A DNA stretch of 17,407 nucleotides from an uncultured Collinsella sp. (lineage in GTDB: Bacteria > Actinomycetota > Coriobacteriia > Coriobacteriales > Coriobacteriaceae): the NCBI GenBank assembly GCA_902464965.1, contig CABQLI010000046.1, forward strand, positions 1 to 17,407, in the 5' to 3' direction. The position numbers and the translations under genes were made by a program. Shown piece by piece: positions 9,939 to 16,291 of the stretch (the first letter of the stretch is position 1; each line of letters begins with the position of its first letter). The notes beneath the pieces were generated by a model. The model was not told where the DNA came from and made no database searches. It saw only the letters and a program-made list of their open reading frames with translations.

Positions 9939-10850
9939 TTACGCCACCTCGCCTTCCTGGTCGGCATTCTCGTTGACTCCGGCGACCTCGGCCATGTAGG
10001 CCTCGCAGCACGCCTTGGCGACGGCGCGGACGCGCAGGATGTAGTTGGCACGCTCGACCGCGGATAGGGCACCGCGGGCATCGAGCAGGTTGAAAGCGTG
10101 GCTGCACTTCATGACGCAGTCGTACGCCGGCAGCGGCAGCTTTCGCTCCAGGCAGGAATGGCACTCGGCCTCGTAGTCGTCAAACTTCTGACGCATCATC
10201 TCGACGTTGGCGACCTCAAAGTTATAGGCACTGAACTCGCGCTCGTTCTCCAGGAACACGTCGCCATAGGTCATGGGCGTGCCGTCGGGCAGGTAGCTCC
10301 ACACCAGGTCGTAGACGGAGTTGACGCCCTGCGCATACATGGCAATGCGCTCCAGGCCATAGGTGATCTCGACAGGCACGGGGTCGACCTCGATGCCGCC
10401 CACCTGCTGGAAGTACGTAAACTGCGTGACCTCCATGCCGTTGAGCCAGACCTCCCAGCCAAGACCCCAGGCGCCGAGCGTCGGGCTCTCCCAGTCGTCC
10501 TCGACAAAGCGGACGTCATGGTCGTTGGGGTCCAGACCGATAGCGGCAAGAGACCCCAGGTAGAGCTCCTGGGCGTTGACCGGCGAGGGCTTGATGAGCA
10601 CCTGGAACTGATAGTAGTGCTGCATGCGGTTGGGGTTCTCGCCGTAGCGGCCGTCGGCGGGACGGCGGCAGGGCTGCGCATAGCAGGTGCGCCACTCGGC
10701 GGGACCGAGCGAGCGCAGCGTGGTCGCGGTATGGAAGGTACCGGCACCGACCTCGGAGTCATAGGGCTGCATAATGACGCAGCCCTGCTCGCCCCAGTAC
10801 TGCTGGAGGCGCAGGATGATGTCTTGGAAGGAAAGCGATGAAGCGTTCAT
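9939..10850 (-). CDS. glyQ: Glycine-tRNA ligase, alpha subunit
   Basis: A 303-residue alpha subunit containing the class II catalytic core that activates glycine with ATP and charges tRNA-Gly. Visible blocks are LQQYWGEQGCVIMQPYD (15-31), VGAGTFHTATTLRSLGP, WRTCYAQPCRRPADGRYGEN, QHYYQFQVLIKPSP, and the later LGWEVWLNGMEVTQFTYF and PVEITYGLERIAMY. The ATG at 10850 has a GAGGGG about 11 bases upstream and a GAGG too close to act alone, so the ribosome binding site is atypical. Only about 60 nt separate it from lepB. A TATAGT hexamer (10902-10897) could be a -10 but has no matching -35, so read-through from rpsP is likely. The spacer is too short to hold the T-box leader common before Bacillota glyQS. 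Confidence 0.97.
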   Translation of the reverse strand: MNASSLSFQDIILRLQQYWGEQGCVIMQPYDSEVGAGTFHTATTLRSLGPAEWRTCYAQPCRRPADGRYGENPNRMQHYYQFQVLIKPSPVNAQELYLGSLAAIGLDPNDHDVRFVEDDWESPTLGAWGLGWEVWLNGMEVTQFTYFQQVGGIEVDPVPVEITYGLERIAMYAQGVNSVYDLVWSYLPDGTPMTYGDVFLENEREFSAYNFEVANVEMMRQKFDDYEAECHSCLERKLPLPAYDCVMKCSHAFNLLDARGALSAVERANYILRVRAVAKACCEAYMAEVAGVNENADQEGEVA

Positions 10851-10909
10851 GCCTCTAATATCCCCTCGTCGAAACGATTACACGGTTAGGTACTGTACTA
10901 TAGCGGTTT

Positions 10910-11473
10910 TTAGTCGATAGCGCCGATGCGGTTGAGCGGCCAGTAGCGCACAAGCGCCACAGCGATCAAATCAGAGCGATCGACGGGACCAAAGTAGCGT
11001 GAGTCGGCAGAGTTTTCGCGGTTGTCGCCCATCACCCACACGCACCCGTCGGGAACGGTGTAGGGATAGCTTACCTGAGCGCCGGGCGCTTGGACCGAAA
11101 GTGGCCAGCTCATGCCCGTCGTATAGTCCTCGTCGAGCGCTTGGCCGTCAACGACCACCTTGCCATCCTGCAGGTCGACCGTCTGGCCGGCCGTGGCAAT
11201 AACGCGCTTGACAAGAACATCATGCTCGGAGGTGCCATCGGGGTTGTGAAACACCACGATATCGCCCTGCTTGACGGGCTGACCGAGCTCGAGGCTCACC
11301 TTTTGCGCCAGGATCTGGTCGCCAATCTCGATTGTGTCCTCCATAGAGCCGGTGGGCACCACAAAGGGCTCGACCACAAAGGTGCGGATCAGGAAGGTGG
11401 CCACAAGCGCGATCGCGATGACCGCGATCCACTCAAAAGCGCCCCTCAACGCGGAATGTTGCGTAGGAACCAT
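10910..11473 (-). CDS. lepB: Signal peptidase I
   Basis: A 187-residue type I signal peptidase that removes signal peptides from exported proteins at the outer face of the cytoplasmic membrane. One N-terminal membrane segment (about 15-34, WIAVIAIALVATFLIRTFVV) is followed by the catalytic serine in VPTGSMEDTI (Ser43), the general-base lysine in VLVKRVIA (Lys89), and box E GDNRENSADSRYFG. This is the short, single-anchor Gram-positive form. The start is the ATG at 11473: GAGGAG lies five bases upstream and overlaps the trmD end. A GTG two codons earlier would abut the ribosome binding site and is rejected. trmD stops only 2 nt upstream, so translation is coupled. In many Actinobacteria rplS would sit between trmD and lepB; here it does not. 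Confidence 0.95.
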   Translation of the reverse strand: MVPTQHSALRGAFEWIAVIAIALVATFLIRTFVVEPFVVPTGSMEDTIEIGDQILAQKVSLELGQPVKQGDIVVFHNPDGTSEHDVLVKRVIATAGQTVDLQDGKVVVDGQALDEDYTTGMSWPLSVQAPGAQVSYPYTVPDGCVWVMGDNRENSADSRYFGPVDRSDLIAVALVRYWPLNRIGAID

Positions 11474-11475
11474 AC

Positions 11476-12234
11476 TCACTCCTCGCTCTGCGAATACGAA
11501 GCGTCAAGGATCTCCTGCGCGTAAGCGCGCTCCTCGGGCGTAAGCCGTGCCGTCTCGATCAGGTCGGGACGCCAGCGACAGGTGCGCTCGATGGCATTCT
11601 TGCGACGCCAGGCATCGACCTTGGCGTGATCGCCACTCACAAGCACCGGCGGCACGCCCTCGCCGTTGAACTCGGCGGGGCGGGTGTACTGCGCATACTC
11701 GAGCAGGCCTCCGTCCTCGGCGGTTGAGAACGACTCGTCGACGTTGCTCATCTCGTCGCCCAGGGCGCCGGGAATCAGGCGTACGACGGCATCGGCAACG
11801 ACCATAGCGGGAAGCTCGCCGCCCGTGAGCACGTAGTCGCCGATCGACAGACGCTCGTCGGCATACGCATACGCACGCTCGTCGACACCCTCGTAACGGC
11901 TGCACACAAACAGCAGGCGCTCATTTTTGAGCAGGCGCTCGGTCACATGCTGCGTAAAGGGCTCGCCACAGGGGGTGAAGAACACAACCGTGGGCTTGGG
12001 ACCCTCTGCGCTAATGGCCTCGATGGCCTCTGCGATAGGCTCGACCTTCATGAGCATGCCCTGCCCGCCGCCGTACGGCTCGTCATCGACGGTACGATGG
12101 CGGTCGTGCGTCCAGTCGCGCAGGTTATACGCCTTAAAATCAAAAAGGCCGGCCTTGCGGGCGCGGCCCAAAATCGATGTGGACATGACGGGCTCAAACA
12201 TCTCGGGAAAGACCGAAAGGGTCTCAATCAGCAT
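11476..12234 (-). CDS. trmD: tRNA (guanine-N1)-methyltransferase
   Basis: A 252-residue TrmD, which uses S-adenosylmethionine to make m1G37 in tRNAs and so prevents +1 frameshifting. It has the SPOUT trefoil-knot fold. The N-terminus LIETLSVFPEMF, DEPYGGGQGMLM (51-62), the cofactor-binding CSRYEGVDER (111-120), the knot segment IGDYVLTGGELPAMVVADA (131-149) and the catalytic-loop NVDESF (about 164-169) are intact. The ATG at 12234 follows GGGAGG by five bases and starts 10 nt after rimM. It is a middle gene of the rpsP operon, the usual place for trmD. Confidence 0.97.
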   Translation of the reverse strand: MLIETLSVFPEMFEPVMSTSILGRARKAGLFDFKAYNLRDWTHDRHRTVDDEPYGGGQGMLMKVEPIAEAIEAISAEGPKPTVVFFTPCGEPFTQHVTERLLKNERLLFVCSRYEGVDERAYAYADERLSIGDYVLTGGELPAMVVADAVVRLIPGALGDEMSNVDESFSTAEDGGLLEYAQYTRPAEFNGEGVPPVLVSGDHAKVDAWRRKNAIERTCRWRPDLIETARLTPEERAYAQEILDASYSQSEE

Positions 12235-12244
12235 GTTGTCCTCC

Positions 12245-12766
12245 CTACTTGTCCATATCGATCAGGCCGTCCATCACGTGGACGGAAATTGTTCCTGCAT
12301 CGGGAAGATCGAGCACAACCTGCTCGATCACGGGAATCAGTACCTCGCCGTACCGATCGCCCTCGACAACCCAAACATCGTTAGCGGGCGTCGACATAAT
12401 CTCGACGATCGTGCCGAGCGAACCGAAGCGCTCGTCGACCACCTCGCGACCCATCAGGTCGGCATAGGCAGCGTCGAGCGAATCGAGCTCAAAGTCGTCA
12501 CGATTTGCCAGCACGTAGCATCCCGTGATGCCCTCGGCGGCTGTCAAGTCGTCAATGCCCTCAAACGAGACCAGATCGCCATCGCCCGTATCGGTGACGG
12601 ACACGACCGTGCAAAAGCGGTCGCGCTTGAGCGCCGGCGGCGTCAGGGCGACGCGCATACCCGGCTCTAATACAGAAGGAAGCCCCCGCAGCGGCTGCGC
12701 GAGGACCTCCCCCTTCCTTCCGTGCGGCTTAACCACACGGGCGATGTTTTTGTACTGGGACCTCAA
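12245..12766 (-). CDS. rimM: Ribosome maturation factor RimM
   Basis: A 173-residue RimM, which binds ribosomal protein S19 and assists maturation of the 30S head. The N-terminal barrel carries the signature IARVVKPHGRKGEVLAQPL (8-26). The PRC-barrel-like C-terminal domain starts around LMGREVVDERFGSLGTI and contains VWVVEGDRYGEVLIPVI. The start appears to be TTG at 12766: it is the only initiator-like codon between an in-frame stop (12785-12787) and the conserved IARVVKPHG, and gives a normal short N-terminus. The ribosome binding site is poor (AGGA overlapping the khpA stop, very close), suggesting coupled re-initiation from khpA, which ends 4 nt upstream. Confidence 0.93.
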   Translation of the reverse strand: MRSQYKNIARVVKPHGRKGEVLAQPLRGLPSVLEPGMRVALTPPALKRDRFCTVVSVTDTGDGDLVSFEGIDDLTAAEGITGCYVLANRDDFELDSLDAAYADLMGREVVDERFGSLGTIVEIMSTPANDVWVVEGDRYGEVLIPVIEQVVLDLPDAGTISVHVMDGLIDMDK

Positions 12767-12770
12767 GGTC

Positions 12771-13055
12771 CTAGCCCAGAACCTCTACCTCGACAGCAGT
12801 GTCGAGGCGAGCGGCCAGAGCACGGGCGAGCGTGCGAATGGCCTTGATGGTACGGCCACGACGGCCGATGACCTTAGCGACGTCATCCTCGGCAACCGAA
12901 ACCTCAATCGTAGAGGCGTCGTCACCATCGATGACCTCAAGGCTCACGGAATCCGGGTCGTCGACGATCTGAACAACGAGATATTCGACGAGATCGGCGA
13001 TGCGATCTGAGAGCATTGCCTCACCCTCGAGCTGTGCAGCGTCAACCTCAGGCAC
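12771..13055 (-). CDS. khpA: KH-domain RNA-binding protein KhpA (YlqC family)
   Basis: A 94-residue single-KH-domain protein of the KhpA/YlqC family, commonly encoded between rpsP and rimM. Relatives bind RNA, partner with KhpB/Jag and affect cell elongation and sRNA biology. The core runs from LSDRIADLVEYLVVQIVDDP to the GXXG loop IGRRGRTIKAIR (63-74). A GTG at 13055 was selected because GAGGAG lies six bases upstream, overlapping the rpsP end. A second start, the ATG at 13016 with GAGG nearby, would give about 81 residues, closer to the usual family length, and cannot be excluded. The stop precedes the rimM TTG by 4 nt. Confidence 0.92.
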   Translation of the reverse strand: MPEVDAAQLEGEAMLSDRIADLVEYLVVQIVDDPDSVSLEVIDGDDASTIEVSVAEDDVAKVIGRRGRTIKAIRTLARALAARLDTAVEVEVLG

Positions 13056-13058
13056 GAT

Positions 13059-13400
13059 TTACTCCTCGGCGCCCTCAGCGGCCTCAGCGGCAGCCTTAGC
13101 GGCCTCGGCCTCTTTGGCGAGCTGCTTCTTGGACTTCTTGACGACGGTCTCGGTCTTCTCGCCCTCGTTGGCGGCCTTGACCAGAGCGGCGACGGCATCG
13201 GTGAGCTGAGCACCCTTGGACTGCCAGTCAGCGATCTTCTCAAGGTCGAGGTTGATGGTCTTGGGGGCGGTCATCGGGTTGTAGCGGCCAACCTCCTCGA
13301 TGATACGACCGTCACGCGGGGCGCGGGAATCGGCGACGACGACACGGTAGTACGGACGCTTCTTAGCGCCGTGACGAGCAAGGCGAATCTTGACTGCCAA
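13059..13400 (-). CDS. rpsP: 30S ribosomal protein S16
   Basis: A 113-residue S16 protein of the small subunit. The start AVKIRLARHGAKKRPYYRVV and the block APRDGRIIEEVGRYNP are diagnostic. The start is TTG at 13400, six bases after a strong GGAGGAG site; the frame is open further upstream but only with another TTG lacking a ribosome binding site. The last ~30 residues (from KKSKKQLAKEAEAAK onward) form a Lys/Ala/Glu-rich helical tail longer than the compact E. coli S16. It is the first gene of the minus-strand operon rpsP-khpA-rimM-trmD-lepB, with promoter candidates at 13457-13485 and 13530-13557. Confidence 0.97.
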   Translation of the reverse strand: MAVKIRLARHGAKKRPYYRVVVADSRAPRDGRIIEEVGRYNPMTAPKTINLDLEKIADWQSKGAQLTDAVAALVKAANEGEKTETVVKKSKKQLAKEAEAAKAAAEAAEGAEE

Positions 13401-13456
13401 AGGAAACTCCTCCAACCAAGCAGCTTTAGGCTGCAACTACAAACAAACAGTTGAAC

Positions 13457-13485
13457 ATAATACGCCATCGACGCGGGCAGGTGAA
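13457..13485 (-). promoter_or_regulatory. Probable proximal promoter of the rpsP operon
   Basis: On the minus strand, TTCACC (13485-13480), a 17-bp spacer and TATTAT (13462-13457). Four of six -35 and five of six -10 positions match sigma70 consensus. The predicted start near 13450 gives a leader of about 50 nt before the strong rpsP ribosome binding site. Confidence 0.6.
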
Positions 13486-13529
13486 GTCCGTGAGACCAAC
13501 TTCTTCGGTGTAGTCGAGGGCAAATCCAT

Positions 13530-13557
13530 ATCTTAGACAAGAATTCGGGATTTGCAA
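13530..13557 (-). promoter_or_regulatory. Possible distal promoter of the rpsP operon
   Basis: TTGCAA (13557-13552), a 16-bp spacer and TAAGAT (13535-13530) on the minus strand. It is a reasonable sigma70 match in an AT-richer stretch about 70 bp upstream of the proximal candidate, so the operon may have tandem promoters. Confidence 0.4.
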
Positions 13558-13589
13558 GCACATACACGCACCCCACATGAGCTGCGCGG

Positions 13590-13595
13590 TATACT
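13590..13595 (+). promoter_or_regulatory. -10 element for dinB
   Basis: TATACT on the plus strand, with no convincing -35 at 16-18 bp. The predicted start is near 13602, so the ATG at 13602 would be at or next to the transcript 5' end. The ATG at 13641 would then have a leader of about 39 nt containing a GAGG ribosome binding site. No GAAC-N4-GTTC LexA-type box is visible nearby. Confidence 0.5.
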
Positions 13596-13640
13596 CATGA
13601 CATGGAAAGACGCGAACATACATACGGTTATGAGGATGCC

Positions 13641-14855
13641 ATGGGCGTCACGCCGCCTCCCTGGACGGGTCCGGCGGTGGGTCTGATGGACCTCGATGCG
13701 TTTTTTGCGAGCGTGGAGATGCTCGATCATCCCGAATGGCGCGGAAAGCCGCTCATCGTGGGCGGAGACGCCGATTCGCGTGGCGTCGTGTCCACGTGTT
13801 CGTATGAGGCACGTCGCTTTGGCGTGCACTCTGCCATGGCCTCGGCCGAGGCGCGGCGCTTGTGCCCGCAAGCCATTTGGACGCACGGGCACTTTGATCG
13901 CTACCGCGAGGTGAGCGCGCACGTTATGGCGATTCTCGCCGACGAGACCCCGCGCGTTGAGCGCGTATCCATCGACGAAGCCTTCATCGATATCACACCG
14001 GGTCGCTTTGCGCCCGAAGACCCGCTGCTGGTTGCGCGGCGTATAAGCGATCGCGTGGCAGAGCTGGGAGTGACGTGCTCCATTGGCGTGGGCTGCAACA
14101 AGACGGTCGCAAAAATCGCAAGCGAGCGGGATAAGCCGTTTGGGCTGACCATCGTGCGCCCCGGAACCGAGCAGCGCTTTTTGGCCGCGCTGCCGGTATC
14201 TGCCATGAGCGGCATCGGGCGCTCGGCCGAGGAGCGACTGCGCCGCATGCGCATCTACACCCTCGGCGAGCTATCACGTGCACCGGAATCCACCTTGGCC
14301 TCTATTTTTGGCGTCAACGGCGAACGCATGCGCCAGCGTGCACTGGGACTCGAAATCTCTGAAGTCACGAGTCTCGATGAAGAGCGCGAGGTCAAATCGG
14401 TCAGCAATGAACGCACCTTTGCTAAAGATTTGACTGAGCGTGGGGATATTGAGGCGGCGATTGCGCTGCTGGGCGAGTCAGTGGGACGCCGTCTGCGCCG
14501 TCAGGGGCTGACGGGTGCCACGGTAACGCTCAAGCTCAAGTATTCATATGGCAGCGGGCGTACGGCACAGCGCCGGCTGCCTCATCCGACCGACGATGAG
14601 AACATCTTCGTGGCGGTTGCACTCGAACTGCTCGATAACATCTGGCAGGAAGGCATGCACGTGCGCTTAGCGGGCATCGGCATGAGCGACTTCGACCACC
14701 AAGGCGGCATCCAAACCGACCTGTTCTGCGAAGTCGACGACCGCGGAGCCCAATCGAGCGACCGTCGCGACCTCTCCGTCGCCATCGACGCCGTCCGAGA
14801 CAAATTCGGCGACACCGCCCTATCCTTCGGCCGCCAATCCCGCTTCAACGATTAG
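13641..14855 (+). CDS. dinB: DNA polymerase IV (Y-family, DinB)
   Basis: A Y-family translesion DNA polymerase, 404 residues from this start. Palm/finger motifs are LMDLDAFFASVE (15-26, first catalytic Asp17, aromatic steric gate in the FF pair), CSYEARRFGVHSAM, and SIDEAF (110-115, Asp112 and Glu113). VTCSIGVGCNKTVAKIAS, the thumb helix-hairpin-helix region (MSGIGRSAEERL) and the little-finger domain follow. QTDLF (358-362) fits the QxxLF beta-clamp-binding consensus, followed by a further ~40 residues. The ATG at 13641 has GAGG five bases upstream. An in-frame ATG at 13602 would add 13 residues but has no ribosome binding site and coincides with the predicted transcript start, so only a leaderless mRNA would use it. 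It is the only plus-strand gene, divergent from rpsP. Confidence 0.95.
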   Translation: MGVTPPPWTGPAVGLMDLDAFFASVEMLDHPEWRGKPLIVGGDADSRGVVSTCSYEARRFGVHSAMASAEARRLCPQAIWTHGHFDRYREVSAHVMAILADETPRVERVSIDEAFIDITPGRFAPEDPLLVARRISDRVAELGVTCSIGVGCNKTVAKIASERDKPFGLTIVRPGTEQRFLAALPVSAMSGIGRSAEERLRRMRIYTLGELSRAPESTLASIFGVNGERMRQRALGLEISEVTSLDEEREVKSVSNERTFAKDLTERGDIEAAIALLGESVGRRLRRQGLTGATVTLKLKYSYGSGRTAQRRLPHPTDDENIFVAVALELLDNIWQEGMHVRLAGIGMSDFDHQGGIQTDLFCEVDDRGAQSSDRRDLSVAIDAVRDKFGDTALSFGRQSRFND

Positions 14856-14888
14856 CCCCTGAGGCAAAAAGAAAGCCGGGCAGCTGCG

Positions 14889-14924
14889 AATGATTATTCT
14901 AGGACGGGGATTTTTTAATCATTT
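14889..14924 (+). repeat. Left REP-like palindromic repeat
   Basis: A 36-nt sequence with perfectly complementary arms AATGATTA and TAATCATT around a GGACGGGGAT core. It is the inverted counterpart of 15775-15810: 29 of 35 aligned positions agree when one copy is reverse-complemented, and four of the six differences form a TTTT/AAAA block. It lies 7 nt beyond the transposase stop codon. Confidence 0.75.
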
Positions 14925-14930
14925 GGAGCG

Positions 14931-15671
14931 TCATTTCGCCCTTTGAATGATATTGGTCCCAATTCCCGTCAGACGCGAAATCTGGTCAATCGTAAACCCC
15001 CGATGCCTCAACACTGCCAGAAGACGATTTCGCTCTGATTTCGGCAAAGTTTTAAGCTGATAAGGCTCATGCGGAGCCAAAAGAGCCCGGGCAACTTCCA
15101 GCGCATCCATATCGGAGATATGCTTACCTTCGGGCATAAAATAGGGATTAGGCTTGCCGTCGGTACTCGAAAGATAAAACGCTTCCGTACCCCCAAACAG
15201 ATTGAGAATACCTTCACAATCACAAATTTCGGGATGAGAGAAATACTCATGGAAGCTGCTCCAGCGATACAGAGGAGCAGAAGAAATACCTGCTTTTGCA
15301 GGATTATCGTGTATGTATCGGACGCAACGGAGCAGCTGTTTGTCGTCAGAAATGATCACACTCTTGAATCGTTCCTGGAACACCGGTCCGCGGCGGCCGG
15401 TTTTTTGATTGAAGTGTTTCGCATATGCCGTATCAATCGCATGCATAGCAACGCTCATCTGATTATCGAGATCATCAAATAGCAGGTGAACATGATTATC
15501 CATGAGGCACCAGGCAAGAAGACGAATATGAGCGGACGTAAATCGTCTGTTCAATAGATTGAGAAAATAAAGGCGATCGTCATCGTCTTCGAAGATCAGC
15601 TGGCCAGCACAGCCCTTGAGCATGACGTGATAATGGCCGAGTTCGGACAACGCACGGGCAACACGAGTCAT
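14931..15671 (-). CDS. REP-associated tyrosine transposase (Y1/HUH, IS200-like)
   Basis: A 246-residue single-strand HUH nuclease of the Y1_Tnp superfamily, most like REP-associated tyrosine transposases (RAYTs). The N-terminal LGHYHVMLKGCAGQLIFEDD matches the family's H(V)..RG...IF..D opening. The metal-binding HUH pair is in MDNHVHLLF (His60, His62). GRRGPVFQERFKS follows. The nucleophile tyrosine is in VRYIHDNPAKAG (Tyr119). The C-terminus (about 205-246, LRHRGFTIDQISRLTGIGT) looks like a helix-turn-helix DNA-binding domain. The ATG at 15671 has AAGGGAGGG five bases upstream; the frame stays open to 15776 but that extension runs through a hairpin. All catalytic residues are present, so the enzyme may be active. 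Its GC content is visibly lower than neighbouring genes. Flanking inverted repeats support a RAYT rather than a classical IS200. Confidence 0.9.
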   Translation of the reverse strand: MTRVARALSELGHYHVMLKGCAGQLIFEDDDDRLYFLNLLNRRFTSAHIRLLAWCLMDNHVHLLFDDLDNQMSVAMHAIDTAYAKHFNQKTGRRGPVFQERFKSVIISDDKQLLRCVRYIHDNPAKAGISSAPLYRWSSFHEYFSHPEICDCEGILNLFGGTEAFYLSSTDGKPNPYFMPEGKHISDMDALEVARALLAPHEPYQLKTLPKSERNRLLAVLRHRGFTIDQISRLTGIGTNIIQRAK

Positions 15672-15725
15672 CGAAACCCTCCCTTCCAAGGATGCAGTAG
15701 TCACAGCATACAAAAGGAAAGGAAG

Positions 15726-15763
15726 AAAAGGGCCGAACCGCCCAACAAAGGTGAGCGGTTCGG
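15726..15763 (-). terminator. Hairpin between rsfS and the transposase gene, probable terminator
   Basis: CCGAACCGC (15733-15741) pairs perfectly with GCGGTTCGG (15755-15763) across a 13-nt loop. On the minus strand it is followed by CCC then TTTTCTT, a broken U-tract. It lies 46 nt after the rsfS stop, inside the RAYT cassette, and probably ends the nadD-yqeK-rsfS transcript and insulates the transposase gene. The wide loop and interrupted U-tract make it weaker than the other terminators. Confidence 0.6.
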
Positions 15764-15774
15764 CAAACGGTAGC

Positions 15775-15810
15775 AATGATTATTTTATCCCCGTCCCAGA
15801 AAAATCATTT
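15775..15810 (-). repeat. Right REP-like palindromic repeat, overlapping the rsfS stop codon
   Basis: A 36-nt inverted counterpart of 14889-14924, with AATGATT and AATCATT arms around the core that reads GGGACGGGGAT on the minus strand. Two bases of the rsfS TAA (15809-15811) belong to the repeat. The terminal arms could form the DNA hairpin that RAYT-type enzymes recognise; this is inferred from the family. Confidence 0.75.
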
Positions 15811-16264
15811 AGAGGAGGTTGAGGGGGAGCTGGGGGGCGTCTCCCCAGAGTTTCTCGAGGCGGTAGAAGTCGCGGGCTTCGGGAGTGAAGACGTGGACGA
15901 CAACCGAACCGTAGTCCATGAGCATCCAGGTCTTCTGCTCGCGGCCCTCGATGGAGAACGGGTGCTCGCCGCAAGCCTCGGCGACCTTCTCCTCGATCTC
16001 GTCGACAATAGAATCGACCTGGCGGTTGTTGGTACCGGTGGCAAGCACAAAGTAGTCGCACACGTCGGAAAGCTCGGTCAGGTCGAGCACCTGAACGTCC
16101 TCGCCCTTCTTGTCGTAGGCGGCCTGCGCGGCGGCGCGGGCGACATCCTCGGCGGCGACACCGCTCGCGGACAGCGAGGCGGCAGTGCGGTCGGACGTGG
16201 CGACGAAGCTCTTGTGCTCCACACCTTCAAGAATCTGCTCGTCGGTCATGGTCTCGTCGGCCAT
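15809..16264 (-). CDS. rsfS: Ribosomal silencing factor RsfS
   Basis: A 151-residue RsfS (DUF143/Iojap) protein, which binds L14 on the 50S subunit and blocks subunit joining when nutrients are scarce. The core begins around residue 37 (AAEDVARAAAQAAYDKKGED) and includes VLDLTELSDVCDYFVLATG, RQVDSIVDEIEEKV, and WMLMDYGSVVVHVFTPEARDFYRLEKLWGD in order. About 36 residues precede the core (MADETMTDEQ...), longer than typical RsfS N-termini. The ATG at 16264 is preceded by AAAGAGGT at five bases; an ATG at codon 6 is a weaker alternative. It is the last gene of nadD-yqeK-rsfS, 27 nt after yqeK, and its stop abuts the RAYT cassette. Confidence 0.95.
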   Translation of the reverse strand: MADETMTDEQILEGVEHKSFVATSDRTAASLSASGVAAEDVARAAAQAAYDKKGEDVQVLDLTELSDVCDYFVLATGTNNRQVDSIVDEIEEKVAEACGEHPFSIEGREQKTWMLMDYGSVVVHVFTPEARDFYRLEKLWGDAPQLPLNLL

Positions 16265-16291
16265 GGAATACCTCTTTCTAGACAGCCCGAG

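Larger units (their letters stand above)
14889..15810. mobile_element. RAYT cassette: Y1 transposase gene flanked by inverted palindromic repeats
   Basis: A 922-bp unit bounded by two 36-nt inverted repeats and containing one transposase gene plus a terminator-like hairpin. The unit is visibly poorer in GC than its neighbours, suggesting acquisition. Its right boundary coincides with the rsfS stop codon, and its left boundary is 33 nt after the dinB stop, so neither gene is disrupted. Boundaries are defined only by the repeats. No target-site duplication is expected for HUH/Y1 elements and none was identified. Confidence 0.7.

Noticed and set aside
7587..10067. An 826-codon open frame antisense to glyS and the start of ppsR
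   Set aside because: Same codon-bias artefact; it crosses gene boundaries and has no recognisable domain.
10851..10909. T-box riboswitch in front of glyQ
   Set aside because: Bacillota glyQS often has one, but only about 60 nt separate lepB and glyQ, too short for a specifier stem plus antiterminator, and no T-box consensus was seen.
13437..13529. A 30-codon minus-strand reading frame in the rpsP leader
   Set aside because: It has an ATG but no ribosome binding site, no recognisable features, and overlaps the proximal promoter candidate.
13605..13630. LexA/SOS box near dinB (GAACATACATAC...)
   Set aside because: GAAC is present but the opposing GTTC half-site at four-base spacing is not.
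14856..14930. An intrinsic terminator for dinB
   Set aside because: A T-run occurs at 14911-14916 but is inside the left repeat and not preceded by a GC-rich stem; no convincing dinB terminator could be assigned.
15672..15776. N-terminal extension of the transposase to 15776
   Set aside because: It translates through a hairpin and has no family similarity, while the ATG at 15671 has a strong ribosome binding site and gives the standard RAYT N-terminus.
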